Positions 44,536 to 54,195 are shown, counted from the stretch's first letter. The stretch: 64,000 nucleotides of DNA from Desmonostoc muscorum LEGE 12446 (GCF_015207005.2 NZ_JADEXS020000001.1:5094001-5158000), one strand, 5' to 3'. Notes: generated by a model from the letters alone, not told the origin. Translations and numbers: made by a program.

Positions 44536-46353
44536 ATGGCTAACCCATTTACAACAGTGCAAAAATGGTGGAGAAAAACCTTTTCTGCACCAAAAACAGA
44601 TGAAATCACTATTCTTTACCAAGCTTGGCGCAACCGATTTTTGTGGCAGAGATTGCGTTTATGGTTGTGGCTGGCGCTGATTTGTCTGTTGTCTTTTACT
44701 TTACGAGACATTTATGGCTTGTTTTTCCCTTTCCAAGAGTTCAAGAACCTGCCAGGATTACTTCAACCTAGAAGCCTTGTAATTAATTTTGCAATGCTCC
44801 TAAATATACTTATTTGCTTTGCCCTACACAAAACTCAATTCGGTCGTCATCGTCCAGATTTATTATTTTTGGGTTCTTCTTGGTCAATTGGTCTAGCATC
44901 ACAGTTGTTTGCAACCCTCCGAGGTTTCGCGTTACCCGATCACATTGGTTGGTCACTGCTGTTCTTGAGTCAAGCTATATTAATGCCGGTCTGCTGGACT
45001 CTTCACTTGCTGTCTCAAGCAGCTGTGCTGATTTACTATTTTGGTGTAAATACGATACTTGGACTAAAAACACCAATCCCAGAACACCCAGAAATATATA
45101 ATGTAACGTTTATTTTATATATTTTTTGGTTTTGTACAATATGTGATATGGGCGTTTATCTGTACGATCGCCTGCAACGCTCTGAGTTTTTCGCCCGTCA
45201 AGAACTGGAATCTGCATACCAAAAACTTAAAGTTGCAGAAGCGAAATATCGCACCATTTTTGAAAATGCCGTTGAAGGTATCTTTCAAAGCACTCCCGAT
45301 GGACGTTACATTACAGCAAATCCTGCTTTAGCACGTATTTATGGCTACTCATTAGCAGAAGAAGTGACAGCAAACTTCACAGATATAGAACACCAATTGT
45401 ATGTCGATCCAAGCCGCCGAGCAGAATTTGTGCGATTGATGGAAAAGTATGGCAGGGTTTCCGAGTTCGAGTCCCAAATTTATCGCCGAGACGGCAGTAT
45501 TGTCTGGATTTCCGAAAAAGCCTACGCAGTCCGGGATGAACAAGGAAAATTGCTCTACTATGAAGGTTTAATTGAAGACATTACACAGCGTAAACAAACT
45601 GAAGAAGAACTACGAGTGTTTTTTCATGCAGTTTCCCACGACTTACGCAACCCAGTACTGGGTACTTTGATGGTGTTGAAGAATTTGTTAAATCAGGGAG
45701 TGGGGGTAGGGGAACAGAGGGGCAGGGGAGCAGAGGGGCAGGGGAACAGAGGGGCAGGGGAGACCAATAATGCCCAATCCTCAATTTCTGTGCCACGCTC
45801 AATTTTAGAGCGGATGATTCAAAGTAGCGATCGCCAACTTAGCTTAATTAATTCGTTGATGGAAGCTCATGTCAGCGAGCTACAAGGTATTGTTTTACAA
45901 CTTCAAGCCGTACAATTACTATCAATTGTCGAAGCGGCGATCGCAGATTTAGAGCCATTACTGATACAGAATCAAGCAACTTTGACAAATTTAGTAACCG
46001 CAGATTTGCCATTAGTGAATGCCGATCCGACGCAACTATGGCGAGTTTTTTCTAATTTAATTGTCAATGCCCTCAAACACAATCCCCCAGGATTGCTTTT
46101 GACAATTAATGCTACTCCTAAGGATGACAAAATTTATTGTACTGTTAGCGATAACGGCGTGGGTATTACTCAACAACAAAGCGATCGCCTTTTTGAACTT
46201 TACTTCCGGGGTAGTAACATCCGCAATTCTGTAGGTTTGGGATTGGGGTTATATCTATGCAAGCAAATCATCAATGCTCATGGCGGCGAAATTGGTATTA
46301 ATAGCAGTCCCCAAGCAGGGGCAACTTTCTGGTTGACATTACCTATAATTTAA
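44536..46353 (+). CDS. Membrane-bound PAS sensor histidine kinase
   Basis: 605 residues. Residues 35-215 contain five or six membrane helices (LRLWLWLALICLLSFTL, LVINFAMLLNILICFAL, VTFILYIFWFCTICDMGVYL), an integral sensor module. One PAS domain follows (about 230-350, ending DITQRK), then the H-box VSHDLRNPVLG, a glycine-rich insert, and an intact ATPase: N-box VFSNLIVNALKHNP, DNGVGI, GLGLGLYLC. It is a close paralogue of the preceding kinase from the DHp domain onward. It starts 75 bp after that gene and should be cotranscribed; the pair may heterodimerise (inference). Confidence 0.92.
   Translation: MANPFTTVQKWWRKTFSAPKTDEITILYQAWRNRFLWQRLRLWLWLALICLLSFTLRDIYGLFFPFQEFKNLPGLLQPRSLVINFAMLLNILICFALHKTQFGRHRPDLLFLGSSWSIGLASQLFATLRGFALPDHIGWSLLFLSQAILMPVCWTLHLLSQAAVLIYYFGVNTILGLKTPIPEHPEIYNVTFILYIFWFCTICDMGVYLYDRLQRSEFFARQELESAYQKLKVAEAKYRTIFENAVEGIFQSTPDGRYITANPALARIYGYSLAEEVTANFTDIEHQLYVDPSRRAEFVRLMEKYGRVSEFESQIYRRDGSIVWISEKAYAVRDEQGKLLYYEGLIEDITQRKQTEEELRVFFHAVSHDLRNPVLGTLMVLKNLLNQGVGVGEQRGRGAEGQGNRGAGETNNAQSSISVPRSILERMIQSSDRQLSLINSLMEAHVSELQGIVLQLQAVQLLSIVEAAIADLEPLLIQNQATLTNLVTADLPLVNADPTQLWRVFSNLIVNALKHNPPGLLLTINATPKDDKIYCTVSDNGVGITQQQSDRLFELYFRGSNIRNSVGLGLGLYLCKQIINAHGGEIGINSSPQAGATFWLTLPII
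45695..45786. repeat. In-frame G-rich repeat insert in the second histidine kinase
   Basis: Repeats of GAGGGGCAGGGGA-type words encode about 30 residues of G, R, E, Q at the same position in the DHp domain as the insert at 43710, right after LMVLKNLLNQG. Confidence 0.85.
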
Positions 46354-46378
46354 AACTCAGATCAACACTTATAATTGT

Positions 46379-46490
46379 CATTGGTCATTAGTCATTGGTC
46401 AGTAGTCATTAGTCATTGGTTTTAGACAAATGACTACTGACAAAGGACAAATAACAAATGACAAATAACAAATGACAAAGGACAAATTTT
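46379..46490. repeat. Heptanucleotide repeats before the DUF2141 gene
   Basis: GTCATTA/GTCATTG words on the left, then ACAAATG/ACAAATA/ACAAAGG words on the right, the two halves being imperfect complements. The last unit contains AAAGGA six bases before the next ATG, so the repeat supplies the ribosome binding site. Confidence 0.85.
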
Positions 46491-46946
46491 ATGGTGAGAG
46501 GATTGAGAGTTAGTATGCTGCTGTTGGCAGTCTTGGGAAATTTGGTATGGCCATTTACTGCCAAAGCTGGTTATAACGGCAAACTCACCGTAGAAATTGA
46601 TGGATTAAAGAATAAAGAAGGACAAGTTTGTGCGAGTATATTTGCTAACAGTCAAGGATTTCCTAACCAAGGCGATCGCGTTTTACAAAGCCAGTGTATC
46701 AAGATTAGTGATATTCCTTTGCTGCTTACCTTTGAGAACTTAAAAGCAGGTAATTATGCCGTTGCTATCATGCACGATCAAAATAATGACCGTACTCTCA
46801 ATAGTAATATTCTTGGTATTCCCGTCGAAGGTTTTGGATTTTCCAGCAACCCAGAAGTTAAAACAAGAGCGCCCAAATTTGGCGAAGCGGCATTTTTAGT
46901 AGCAGGCCCAAACACTAAAATTCAAGTCCAGTTGAAATATTTTTAG
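46491..46946 (+). CDS. Exported DUF2141 family protein
   Basis: 151 residues. Signal peptide VSMLLLAVLGNLVWPFTAKA, then a beta-sandwich domain typical of DUF2141: LTVEIDGLKNKEGQVCASIFANSQGFP, CIKISDIPLLLTFENLKAGNYAVAIMHDQNNDRTLNSNILGIPVEGFGFS, ending in a short strand. Two cysteines (in QVCASI and QSQCIK) may form a disulfide. Periplasmic or secreted; function unknown. Confidence 0.9.
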   Translation: MVRGLRVSMLLLAVLGNLVWPFTAKAGYNGKLTVEIDGLKNKEGQVCASIFANSQGFPNQGDRVLQSQCIKISDIPLLLTFENLKAGNYAVAIMHDQNNDRTLNSNILGIPVEGFGFSSNPEVKTRAPKFGEAAFLVAGPNTKIQVQLKYF

Positions 46947-46995
46947 AGTATGTTTTAAAAGTAGTGGCTGAGGTATCCAAAACTTGAGATGCCTC

Positions 46996-47085
46996 TTATA
47001 CCATTTCACGAAAATCTTGATACATATAGATTTAACGTAGGGTAGCACAGCTGTGCTACCCTACCGAGGTATCTGTATGGTTAAG
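46996..47085. mobile_element. MITE-like element, copy B
   Basis: Left end TTATACCATTTCACGAAAAT (46996-47015), then a 28-bp perfect palindrome (47037-47064; half-site GTAGGGTAGCACAG) and GAGGTATCTGTATGG. Nearly identical in the core to copy C at 53672. A small hairpin ATTCCCT/AGGGAAT follows at 47129-47146. Confidence 0.7.
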
Positions 47086-47220
47086 AAATCTGTGTGTACA
47101 CCGTAGAGAGAAAGGCTTTGAAACCCTTATTCCCTAAGAAGGGAATGGAGGCAACGGGGTTAGGTCGTGAGGCTTTTGGTGTCTCATAGAATACTTTCCA
47201 AATATCCTCTTAATTACGAA

Positions 47221-48372
47221 TTACAAATTACTGTGTGAATCTTCTGGTGTATTCTGTTGTTCCGGCAAGGCACGTATTCTATTCATCTGACTTAAAGCGT
47301 ATCGTGCTGTTGCTTGCACTTCGGCATCTGGGTCTTCTAGTGCATGACATAGTATCTGACTCATTTGACTCATCATGTCATAAACACGGATCAAGTCACG
47401 GATTGCATTTTGCCGTACTTGTGGACTTTCGTCTTGCATAGACATTGCCAAAGCACGGTTCATCGGTTTGAGTGTGCGGGCGCCAATTTCCCCCAAAGCT
47501 GCCAAAATTAAACTGCTTTCTTGAGAATCAGCATCAATCATCAGGTCAACCATTGGCTGAATTGCCCGAGAATCCCCCTGCTGACCCAAATCCCAAATCG
47601 CCTTGCGCCGCTTCGTCGGGTCAGGACTGCGTAAGTCTTGAATTAATTCGTCAATGATATTGAGTTTAGCAAGACGGGAAGTTTTTTCTGGTAGCAGCAA
47701 TTGTGTAGTAGGTGATAGCTTAGCTGTCTGTGGAGTAGTTAAATTCTCTGGTGAAGGTGTTGTAATGGGGTCTTTTTTAACTTGATTCAAACTTTTACTA
47801 TTTGATATTTCCGATTTTTGCAGTTGTTTGACCTGACGAAACCACCTTAGCAGGAAAAGAAATGCACCAATACTTCCTAGAACACCAACGGCAAATATTA
47901 ACCACCATAGAAAACCTCTCTCGGTTGGCTGGGGTTTTGCAGTTGGCTTGGGAGTCGAAGCAGGAGAGGTGACAATTGGAGAAGTGGCAATTGGAGAAGT
48001 GGCAATCTGCTTTTTAGCTGCTAAAGCTGCTTGCAGTCTCTCCCTAGTCGCCAGACCAGCAAGACCATCTATTTTTAAGCCCTTTACTTTCTGGAATTTC
48101 GCTACAGCGACTTCCGTAGTGGCGTTGTACTGTCCATCTACCACGCCATTGTAGTATCCCAACTGCTTTAATTGAGTTTGTAGTCTCTGCACATCTGATT
48201 TTGGACTACCATATCTCAAAACATTCGGAGTAGCAGAAACCCTCGAATTAGCTTGTGCAAATTCTAAGATTTCAGGTACTGGGTTAGATGTAGCTGTGCT
48301 TGGGCGATTTAAGTAAAAACCCAGGCAAGAAAAACAGGTAAATACCAAGATTGAGGAACGGCATAGCCTCAT
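47221..48372 (-). CDS. Peptidoglycan-binding domain, membrane helix and HEAT-repeat protein
   Basis: 383 residues. A hydrophobic start ([16 protein letters not shown]) is followed by a PG_binding_1 domain at about 50-115 ([42 protein letters not shown]), a TSPIA-repeat/proline linker, one membrane helix ([22 protein letters not shown], about 155-177), a low-complexity linker, and C-terminal HEAT-like repeats at about 240-365 ([49 protein letters not shown]). This places cell-wall contact outside and protein contact inside. Specific role unknown. Confidence 0.88.
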   Translation of the reverse strand: MRLCRSSILVFTCFSCLGFYLNRPSTATSNPVPEILEFAQANSRVSATPNVLRYGSPKSDVQRLQTQLKQLGYYNGVVDGQYNATTEVAVAKFQKVKGLKIDGLAGLATRERLQAALAAKKQIATSPIATSPIVTSPASTPKPTAKPQPTERGFLWWLIFAVGVLGSIGAFLFLLRWFRQVKQLQKSEISNSKSLNQVKKDPITTPSPENLTTPQTAKLSPTTQLLLPEKTSRLAKLNIIDELIQDLRSPDPTKRRKAIWDLGQQGDSRAIQPMVDLMIDADSQESSLILAALGEIGARTLKPMNRALAMSMQDESPQVRQNAIRDLIRVYDMMSQMSQILCHALEDPDAEVQATARYALSQMNRIRALPEQQNTPEDSHSNL

Positions 48373-48465
48373 ATTGCAAGTTTCAGCCTGAACGTGCTTT
48401 TGAAGTCATCGATATTACAATACCTTCAAGACGCCCAAATGTTAACTGTTATTTGTCATTTGTTA

Positions 48466-48700
48466 TGGGGATTGGGGATTGGGGATTGGGGATTGGGGAT
48501 TGGGGATTGGGGATTGGGGATTGAGGATTGGGGATTGGGGATTGGGGATTGGGGATTGGGAAGAGGCAAAGGGGCAGAGGGGAAAGAGTCCAGCAACTTC
48601 TCCTCTACTCCCCTCCCCTGCTCCCCTGCTCCCCTGCTCCCTCATCTCCCCAGTCCCCAGTCCCTAGTCCCCAGTCCCTATTCCCTAGTCCCCACGGTAT
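48466..48700. repeat. Long heptamer tandem repeat with complementary C-rich partner
   Basis: About thirteen near-perfect GGGGATT units (48466-48560), one of them changed to GAGGATT, then purine-rich words, then CTCCCCTG and AGTCCCCAGTCCCTAGT units to about 48698. The two halves can fold together. The right end supplies the last codons and stop of the leftward EamA gene. Confidence 0.92.
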
Positions 48701-49718
48701 TAAATTTTTTAGCAGATGCTTCTAAAATTGGCTGTTGTATGTTGGCTTGTTCGCCGATATTAATGGTGTTATTCTGCCCCGCTAAAGTATCACGTTGATT
48801 AATGAGGTAGATGCTGATTAAAGTGAGGAAAACACCTAGCCATTGTAACGGGCTGAGGACTTCTGAGAGGAAGAGATTACCAAATAGTAAGGCAAAGATT
48901 GGTGTAAGAAAGGTGAGGGAACTCAGACTAGTGAGACTGCCACTAGAGGCAAAGTAGAAGAATAATCCGTAAGCGATCGCACTGCCAAATACGGTAGCAT
49001 AACCCAAAGCTACTAAATCAGATGCTCCTAAATTCTGCCATTGCTGGGATTCCACAACTGAGGAAATTCCCCATAATGGCAATCCTCCCAAAATCATATG
49101 CCATCCTGTAGCGGTTACTGGGTCAGCATGTCGGCAGACAAACCGAATCAACACTGTTCCTACCGCCATTGATAGGGCTGCTAGCAGCATCAACCACTCG
49201 CCACTAGCAAACAAATCTTGCCAGTTACCAATTGTAATATTTGCACCAGAGTCCAGAAGATGAAAAATCCACTCGTCTGGTAAGCCGATTAAACTAATAC
49301 CTGTGACTCCCAAGCCTAACCCCAGCCATCCCCAAAAACCAATGCGTTCCTGGAATAACCACAACGACAGCAAAGCCACAGCCAAAGGTTGGGAGTCAAT
49401 CATCACAGACCCCAATCCAGCACTGGTTCTGACTAATCCTTCTGCCAAAAATCCTTGAAACAGTGTTCCATCGACCAAGGCAAATAAGGCAATCCATAGC
49501 CACGCAGTCCAACTTTTCGGCTGCGGTCTACCCATAAATGCTGCTGCTATCAAAATTAATACCCCAGATGGCAACAGACGCACACCTGCCATAAATAAAG
49601 GTGTAGTGTGGGGTATCACTCCCTTCATTGCCACCATTGCTGTCCCCCATAGGAAAAAGGGGGCAATTAACAAAAGAGGAGCGAAGGGAAGTCGGAATGC
49701 ACTGAGTTTCAGTTGCAT
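48678..49718 (-). CDS. EamA/DMT-family transporter
   Basis: 346 residues from ATG 49718 (the frame opens at a TTG, 49745). Ten membrane helices in two EamA halves: [23 protein letters not shown] with the usual W-G-x3-x-A entry motif, and [19 protein letters not shown] in the second. The central loop carries [16 protein letters not shown]. Family members export amino acids or other metabolites; substrate unknown. The last four residues come from repeat DNA (see 48466-48700). Confidence 0.9.
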   Translation of the reverse strand: MQLKLSAFRLPFAPLLLIAPFFLWGTAMVAMKGVIPHTTPLFMAGVRLLPSGVLILIAAAFMGRPQPKSWTAWLWIALFALVDGTLFQGFLAEGLVRTSAGLGSVMIDSQPLAVALLSLWLFQERIGFWGWLGLGLGVTGISLIGLPDEWIFHLLDSGANITIGNWQDLFASGEWLMLLAALSMAVGTVLIRFVCRHADPVTATGWHMILGGLPLWGISSVVESQQWQNLGASDLVALGYATVFGSAIAYGLFFYFASSGSLTSLSSLTFLTPIFALLFGNLFLSEVLSPLQWLGVFLTLISIYLINQRDTLAGQNNTINIGEQANIQQPILEASAKKFNTVGTRE

Positions 49719-50572
49719 GGGTTTGCAGATGCCTTTGTTTAACAAGCGTAAAAATTGCTTTACCCAATTTTACCGAATTATGTCGTTTTGTGAAGCAAAA
49801 ATACCCATTCGTAGTTTATAATGCGTGGTGTTGACTGCTTGATGCGTTGCTCTTAAGTGCTTTTAAATATAAAAATGATTCAAAATACGCAATTAATGAA
49901 TTACTGAATACTTCACCTATAAAGTGAAAACTCAACAAATAAGGTTTTGCTTATATCTCAAATTTTGAAGACGGCTACTTGGCGTAAAAATCCACAACTA
50001 AACATAAAAAATTTTCGCTTCCCTACTCCCTACTCCCCATTCCCCACTCCCTACTCCCTAATTTCAAGCCAGGAACGAAGTTTTAAGTTTTATTATTGAG
50101 TTTTTCTCAACTCAATTAACCCACTCTACACAAGAGTGTAAACGTTAACTTGGGCTGGGAGTAGGGAGTAAGAATATTCTGTTTGAAAGCAACTTAGTAT
50201 TAGTTACATAAGTTATGCTTTATTAAATGTGGAAGAACTAATATACTTATTCAAGTTGAGATTTGTTAAGTCCCAAATACAAATAAATTTATATATAAAG
50301 AACGAGGACACCTCGGTTTCTCAAGCCCAGATATCCCCTTGCAACATAACCTAACAGTAATGAAACTGTTAACCATATTTTAATAGCTAATTTGGGTTAT
50401 TCAAATACTTCTTAAGGTTAGTTATATATTCTTCCTTCAGTAGGATGAAAATGTAATGAAATTGTGAAATAATCGCCTAAATTTAAAATATTGTGCATAA
50501 ATATATCTTTATGCGCTTATGCTTTGTTAAACAGGTGCATGAACGTTGCGTAATACACCTGTTCTCTAGTTT
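49719..50572. other. 850-bp spacer with repeat arms
   Basis: No convincing gene. It holds a C-rich tract of CCCTACTCCC words (about 50021-50062) and a G-rich counterpart (about 50155-50172, GGCTGGGAGTAGGGAGTA), which could pair over about 100 bases. The remainder is AT-rich upstream sequence of the EamA gene and downstream sequence of ppx. Confidence 0.6.
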
Positions 50573-52225
50573 TTACGAGAAATGAGCAAAAGTAGACTTT
50601 TCTAAAGTCGCTACTAATTTGACGCGGAATTCTTCCTCGAACACTCCTTTTTTATAATCTAAACTCCAGAGTTCCAAAGCACAATCATCATCAAATTGAG
50701 ATGGGTAAATCAACAGATTAACTTGGCGAAATTGTGGATAATACTCACATTGTACTTGGGCGATCGCGCCAATTTGTCGTCTATCTAGTGCCACAGCTAA
50801 CCTTAATATGGCGCTCAATTGGCTGACTATTTGTCGCTGATGTTTAGCCAGGAAACTCTGATAATTTTCATGTTTTTTCTTGGGCGGCGATTTGCGATGA
50901 TAACGCGCTAAATTTGCAATGATTTCAATCTCAGTTTCTGTGTAACCGAGTAATTCCCCATTGCGGATTAGATAGTAGGAGTGCTTGTGGTGAGACGAAT
51001 GGCTGACGTAATGACCGCAATTGTGTAATATTGCAGCTGCCCAGAGTAATTGTCGCTCGTCGGCTCCCCAATGGTGTAGCGTACCTTGGGTTTGGTCAAA
51101 TAAACTTTCGGCAAATTTAGCTACGCGATCGCTATGTTCTAAATTAATGTGGTACTTATTAGCAAGCTTTAGAACATTGCGTTCCCGAACTGAACTTTGA
51201 TAGCGCAGTTTATCTTCAATTAAACCGTGGGAAAGCATCCAATCTACAATTACGCCTTCCCTCAGAGAACGTTCACAGACTGTCACGGACTCAGCACCCA
51301 AAAGGGTCATGGATTCCTGTAAAATTACTGCTCCTGCAAGTATCACTTCTGACCGTTTCTCTGGCATTCCAGGTACAGCAGCCCTTTCTGCGTTACTCAG
51401 TTTCCGCAACCGATTTACCAACTCCCGTAAGTCTTTGAGACTGAACTGGTAGCCATTGAGAGTGGAGGGAATAGCACCTGACTTTTCCCGTGCATGAATC
51501 ATCGCTAGGGTTTCAATAGTGCCAGCCGTACCCACCAAACGGGCAGATTCTCCAAACTCCAAATTTGCCAGTACCTCTTCTACAGAACGTTCCAACATCC
51601 CCCGTGCATAAGCTTGGAGATATTGAAACTCAGTATTGCTAATGGGATCGGTGGTGATTAACTCACTAGTGAGTCGCACTGCACCGACTTTAGTACTGGT
51701 AAGAGTGCGGGGTTCGTGACTGTCCCCCAAAATTAATTCTGTGGAACCGCCACCAATATCAACAATGATGTGGGGCTGGTTGTGAAATTCCATCCCCGAC
51801 AATACGCCAAGGTAGATTCGTCGCGCTTCTTCTTGACCAGAAATTAAGTCAACATTTAAACCCAACTCGGCTTGTATGGTGTGTAAAAAATCTTTACCAT
51901 TAGGGGCTTCGCGCACAGCACTAGTTGCCACAGCAATGATAGTTTCAGCGTTGATAGTTTTGGCAACTTCTTGAAAGCGTCCTAAAGCAGCGATCGCCTT
52001 CCTGATTATCTCAGGTTTGAGTTCCCCTGTGGCAATATTGCGATCGCCTAGCCTGACGGTTTCTTTTTCTCTGGCAATAATGCTGAAAGCTGGTAGTGTG
52101 GGGTCAATCTTTACCACTACCATATGTAGAGAATTTGTCCCCAAGTCAATGGCAGCAATAATTCGGTGTTGGTCAACTGGTTGAGTTGGAGTACTCTCCC
52201 AGCTAGCCGAAATGACGTTCTGCAT
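50573..52225 (-). CDS. ppx: Ppx/GppA exopolyphosphatase family protein
   Basis: 550 residues. The N-terminal actin-like fold has AAIDLGTNSLHMVVVKID, EKETVRLGD, VATSAVREAPNG, VDIGGGSTELILGD and GTAGTIETLAMI, the family's phosphate-binding loops. From about 340 onward an HD-type domain follows (AAILHNCGHYVSHSSHHKHSYYLI) with LARYHRKSPPKKKH, as in full-length Ppx. It degrades polyphosphate or pppGpp; cyanobacterial members of this layout are usually exopolyphosphatases. Divergent from the UbiA gene. Cytosolic. Confidence 0.95.
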   Translation of the reverse strand: MQNVISASWESTPTQPVDQHRIIAAIDLGTNSLHMVVVKIDPTLPAFSIIAREKETVRLGDRNIATGELKPEIIRKAIAALGRFQEVAKTINAETIIAVATSAVREAPNGKDFLHTIQAELGLNVDLISGQEEARRIYLGVLSGMEFHNQPHIIVDIGGGSTELILGDSHEPRTLTSTKVGAVRLTSELITTDPISNTEFQYLQAYARGMLERSVEEVLANLEFGESARLVGTAGTIETLAMIHAREKSGAIPSTLNGYQFSLKDLRELVNRLRKLSNAERAAVPGMPEKRSEVILAGAVILQESMTLLGAESVTVCERSLREGVIVDWMLSHGLIEDKLRYQSSVRERNVLKLANKYHINLEHSDRVAKFAESLFDQTQGTLHHWGADERQLLWAAAILHNCGHYVSHSSHHKHSYYLIRNGELLGYTETEIEIIANLARYHRKSPPKKKHENYQSFLAKHQRQIVSQLSAILRLAVALDRRQIGAIAQVQCEYYPQFRQVNLLIYPSQFDDDCALELWSLDYKKGVFEEEFRVKLVATLEKSTFAHFS

Positions 52226-52683
52226 CTAGTTTTCTCTCTAAATTAGTGATGGCAAACGGTGGTATGTCGGGGTAGCTGGCACTGATATTTATTGCAACAC
52301 ACTAGCCCATACTCAGTGCTGAGTGCTGTTGGCGGTAGCGGGGCGTTGAGCTAGTGTCCAGCATTGAGTATTGAGTAAAACTTAAAAAATACTCAGCACT
52401 CGGAACTCCCAACTCAGCACTCAGTTTTGTCGAGATTAACTGAGCTAAGTATATTCACCCTACTGCTTACAACTCCAGTGACTATTTAAAGGTTTTTAAA
52501 GTTGCCACTTGGGGTTATGTTTTTACAAATAACAAATAACGTTATTCTATAGATGTAAAGATCTGTGAATTAGGAAATAGGGAGTGGGGAGTTGGGAGTC
52601 CGGATTAGAGAAAAATTTTCTTGATACGCAATTGTAACTACCCAATCCCCACTCCCCACTCCCCACTCCCCACTCCCCACGCT
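52226..52683. repeat. Repeat-rich spacer between ppx and ubiA-type genes
   Basis: Contains ACTCAGTGCTGAGTGCTG and its partner AACTCAGCACTCAG (about 52312-52425), a GTTGGGAGT-type word, and a block of five CCCCACT units ending at 52682 directly against the ATG of the prenyltransferase. It is the divergent promoter region, so its transcription signals must lie among repeats. Confidence 0.75.
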
Positions 52684-53568
52684 ATGTTAACGACACCAGA
52701 ACGTGACGAAAAGCCAATTTGGCTTGTGATTATGCGCCTTTTGCGCTGGCATAAACCTGAAGGACGATTAATATTGATGATTCCTGCCTTGTGGGCTGTC
52801 TTTTTGGCAGCTGCTGGGAAACCACCTTTACCTCTGGTTGGTGTGATTGTATTGGGTACTCTGGCCACAAGTGCGGCTGGGTGTGTTGTCAACGATTTGT
52901 GGGATAAAGATATTGATCCAGAAGTGGAGAGAACACGCGATCGCCCCTTGGCTTCTCGTGCTTTGTCTGTGAAAGTAGGGATTGTTGTCGCTATAGTGGC
53001 GCTGGCTTGTGCGGCGGTTCTGGCTTTTTATCTTAACCCCTTGAGTTTCTGGTTATCTGTAGCAGCGGTGCCAGTAATTCTACTTTATCCAGGGGCAAAG
53101 CGAGTGTTTCCTATTCCACAACTAGTGCTTTCCATCGCCTGGGGTTTTGCGGTGTTGATTAGCTGGAGTGCAGTAACGCAAACTATCTCCCAACCAACTT
53201 GGTTACTTTGGGGCGCAACTGTATTGTGGACATTGGGATTTGATACAGTTTATGCCATGAGCGACAAGGAAGACGATCGCCGCATTGGTGTTAATTCTAG
53301 CGCTCTATTTTTTGGTGATTATGCCCCTGCGGCTATTGGAATTTTCTTTGCTGGCACAATCTTATTATTAGCTTGCTTAGGCGTAGTTATAAATCTTCAC
53401 CTGCCTTTCTGGATTAGCCTTGCATTAGCTACTATTGCTTGGGTTTGGCAATCTCTGCGATTAAGAGAGCAAAATTTACCTAACCCTGTTTATGGTGAGA
53501 TGTTTCGCCAAAACGTCTGGATTGGTTTTATCTTACTTGGTGGGATAATTTTAGATTTTAGATTTTAG
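52684..53568 (+). CDS. UbiA-type 4-hydroxybenzoate prenyltransferase
   Basis: 294 residues from ATG 52684; the longer frame to 52621 only translates repeat DNA (PIPTPHSPLPTPH). About eight membrane helices. The two prenyl-diphosphate sites are complete: NDLWDKDIDPEVERTRDRPL at about 65-85 and DTVYAMSDKEDDRRIG at about 180-195. Related to slr0926-type enzymes of plastoquinone synthesis, which join a solanesyl chain to 4-hydroxybenzoate; substrate length is inferred. No Shine-Dalgarno is visible, the 5' flank being repeat sequence. The C-terminal ILDFRF lies at the edge of a TTTTAGAT repeat. Confidence 0.92.
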   Translation: MLTTPERDEKPIWLVIMRLLRWHKPEGRLILMIPALWAVFLAAAGKPPLPLVGVIVLGTLATSAAGCVVNDLWDKDIDPEVERTRDRPLASRALSVKVGIVVAIVALACAAVLAFYLNPLSFWLSVAAVPVILLYPGAKRVFPIPQLVLSIAWGFAVLISWSAVTQTISQPTWLLWGATVLWTLGFDTVYAMSDKEDDRRIGVNSSALFFGDYAPAAIGIFFAGTILLLACLGVVINLHLPFWISLALATIAWVWQSLRLREQNLPNPVYGEMFRQNVWIGFILLGGIILDFRF

Positions 53569-53641
53569 ATTTTAGATTTTGTGGAAAGTCTGAATGCTGG
53601 AAACCCGCACAGACGGCAGAGGTTTCATGTTATGAAGAACG

Positions 53642-53677
53642 TAACACCCTGAAAGCGAGAAAGATTTCAGGGTGTTA
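53642..53677. terminator. Strong hairpin downstream of the prenyltransferase gene
   Basis: Perfect 13-bp stem TAACACCCTGAAA (53642-53654) with TTTCAGGGTGTTA (53665-53677) and a ten-base loop. No T-run, so it may end transcripts from both convergent genes or protect 3' ends. It touches the left end of MITE copy C. Confidence 0.55.
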
Positions 53678-53753
53678 TGCCATTTCACGAAAATGTTCAT
53701 ACATATAGATTTACCGTAGGGTAGCACAGCTGTGCTACCCTACCAAGGTCTTT
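53672..53753. mobile_element. MITE-like element, copy C
   Basis: Left end TTATGCCATTTCACGAAAAT, then ACATATAGATTTACC and the same 28-bp perfect palindrome as copy B (53716-53743), then AAGGTCTTTGT. It abuts the preceding hairpin and lies between convergent genes. Confidence 0.7.
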
Positions 53754-53778
53754 GTGCTTCAATTGCCAGATGCTGAAG

Positions 53779-54195
53779 TTACTGGACATTAGACATCAGA
53801 AGCTTTGATATCTCCGCATGTGCCAACACAGCAGCGGGTTCGCTCTGGAGTGCGTTATAATACTTTCTTTCAAAGGTATTACCTGTCTCTAAGGGCACAA
53901 TCAACGTGCGGACATCGGCAATCAACTTTTGCAAATCATCCAGGGCTATTGGTTCATCTGCTATCAGCATTTCATCAATTTGCACAACCATCTCAGAAAT
54001 CCGATGTAGCCAAGCAAATTGTTCATGACCGATGACGAGTTGCAGGAGTTCTGTACTTGATACCCGGCCACTAATTTGTTCGTAGGCGATGCGTTCTGTC
54101 TCCAGCAACATCTTGTGAAGGTATAGTAATTTATTTCGTAAATCACGCAGATATTGATGTTGACGGATTCTTTGTAAAAGTGTGTTAGAAGTCAA
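53779..54195 (-). CDS. Small helical protein of unknown function
   Basis: 138 residues from a TTG start with an in-frame stop just upstream; an internal ATG (MLLETERIAYEQ) is a possible later start. Fully helical, with no membrane segment, signal or catalytic motif: IRQHQYLRDLRNKLLYLHKMLLETERIAYEQ, FAWLHRISEMVVQIDEMLIADEP, VRTLIVPLETGNTFERKYYNALQ. Coding character is good and the shape recalls four-helix cyanobacterial hypothetical proteins. Family not recognised. Confidence 0.65.
   Translation of the reverse strand: MTSNTLLQRIRQHQYLRDLRNKLLYLHKMLLETERIAYEQISGRVSSTELLQLVIGHEQFAWLHRISEMVVQIDEMLIADEPIALDDLQKLIADVRTLIVPLETGNTFERKYYNALQSEPAAVLAHAEISKLLMSNVQ

Noticed and set aside
48463..48798. 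Several frames through the GGGGATT repeats (60-134 codons)
   Set aside because: They only translate a heptamer repeat in each of the three phases; a seven-base unit always opens frames like this.
46996..53753. Palindromic MITE cores considered as CRISPR-like repeats or Rho-independent terminators
   Set aside because: Spacing of several kilobases and lack of unique spacers exclude CRISPR; no T-run follows the cores.
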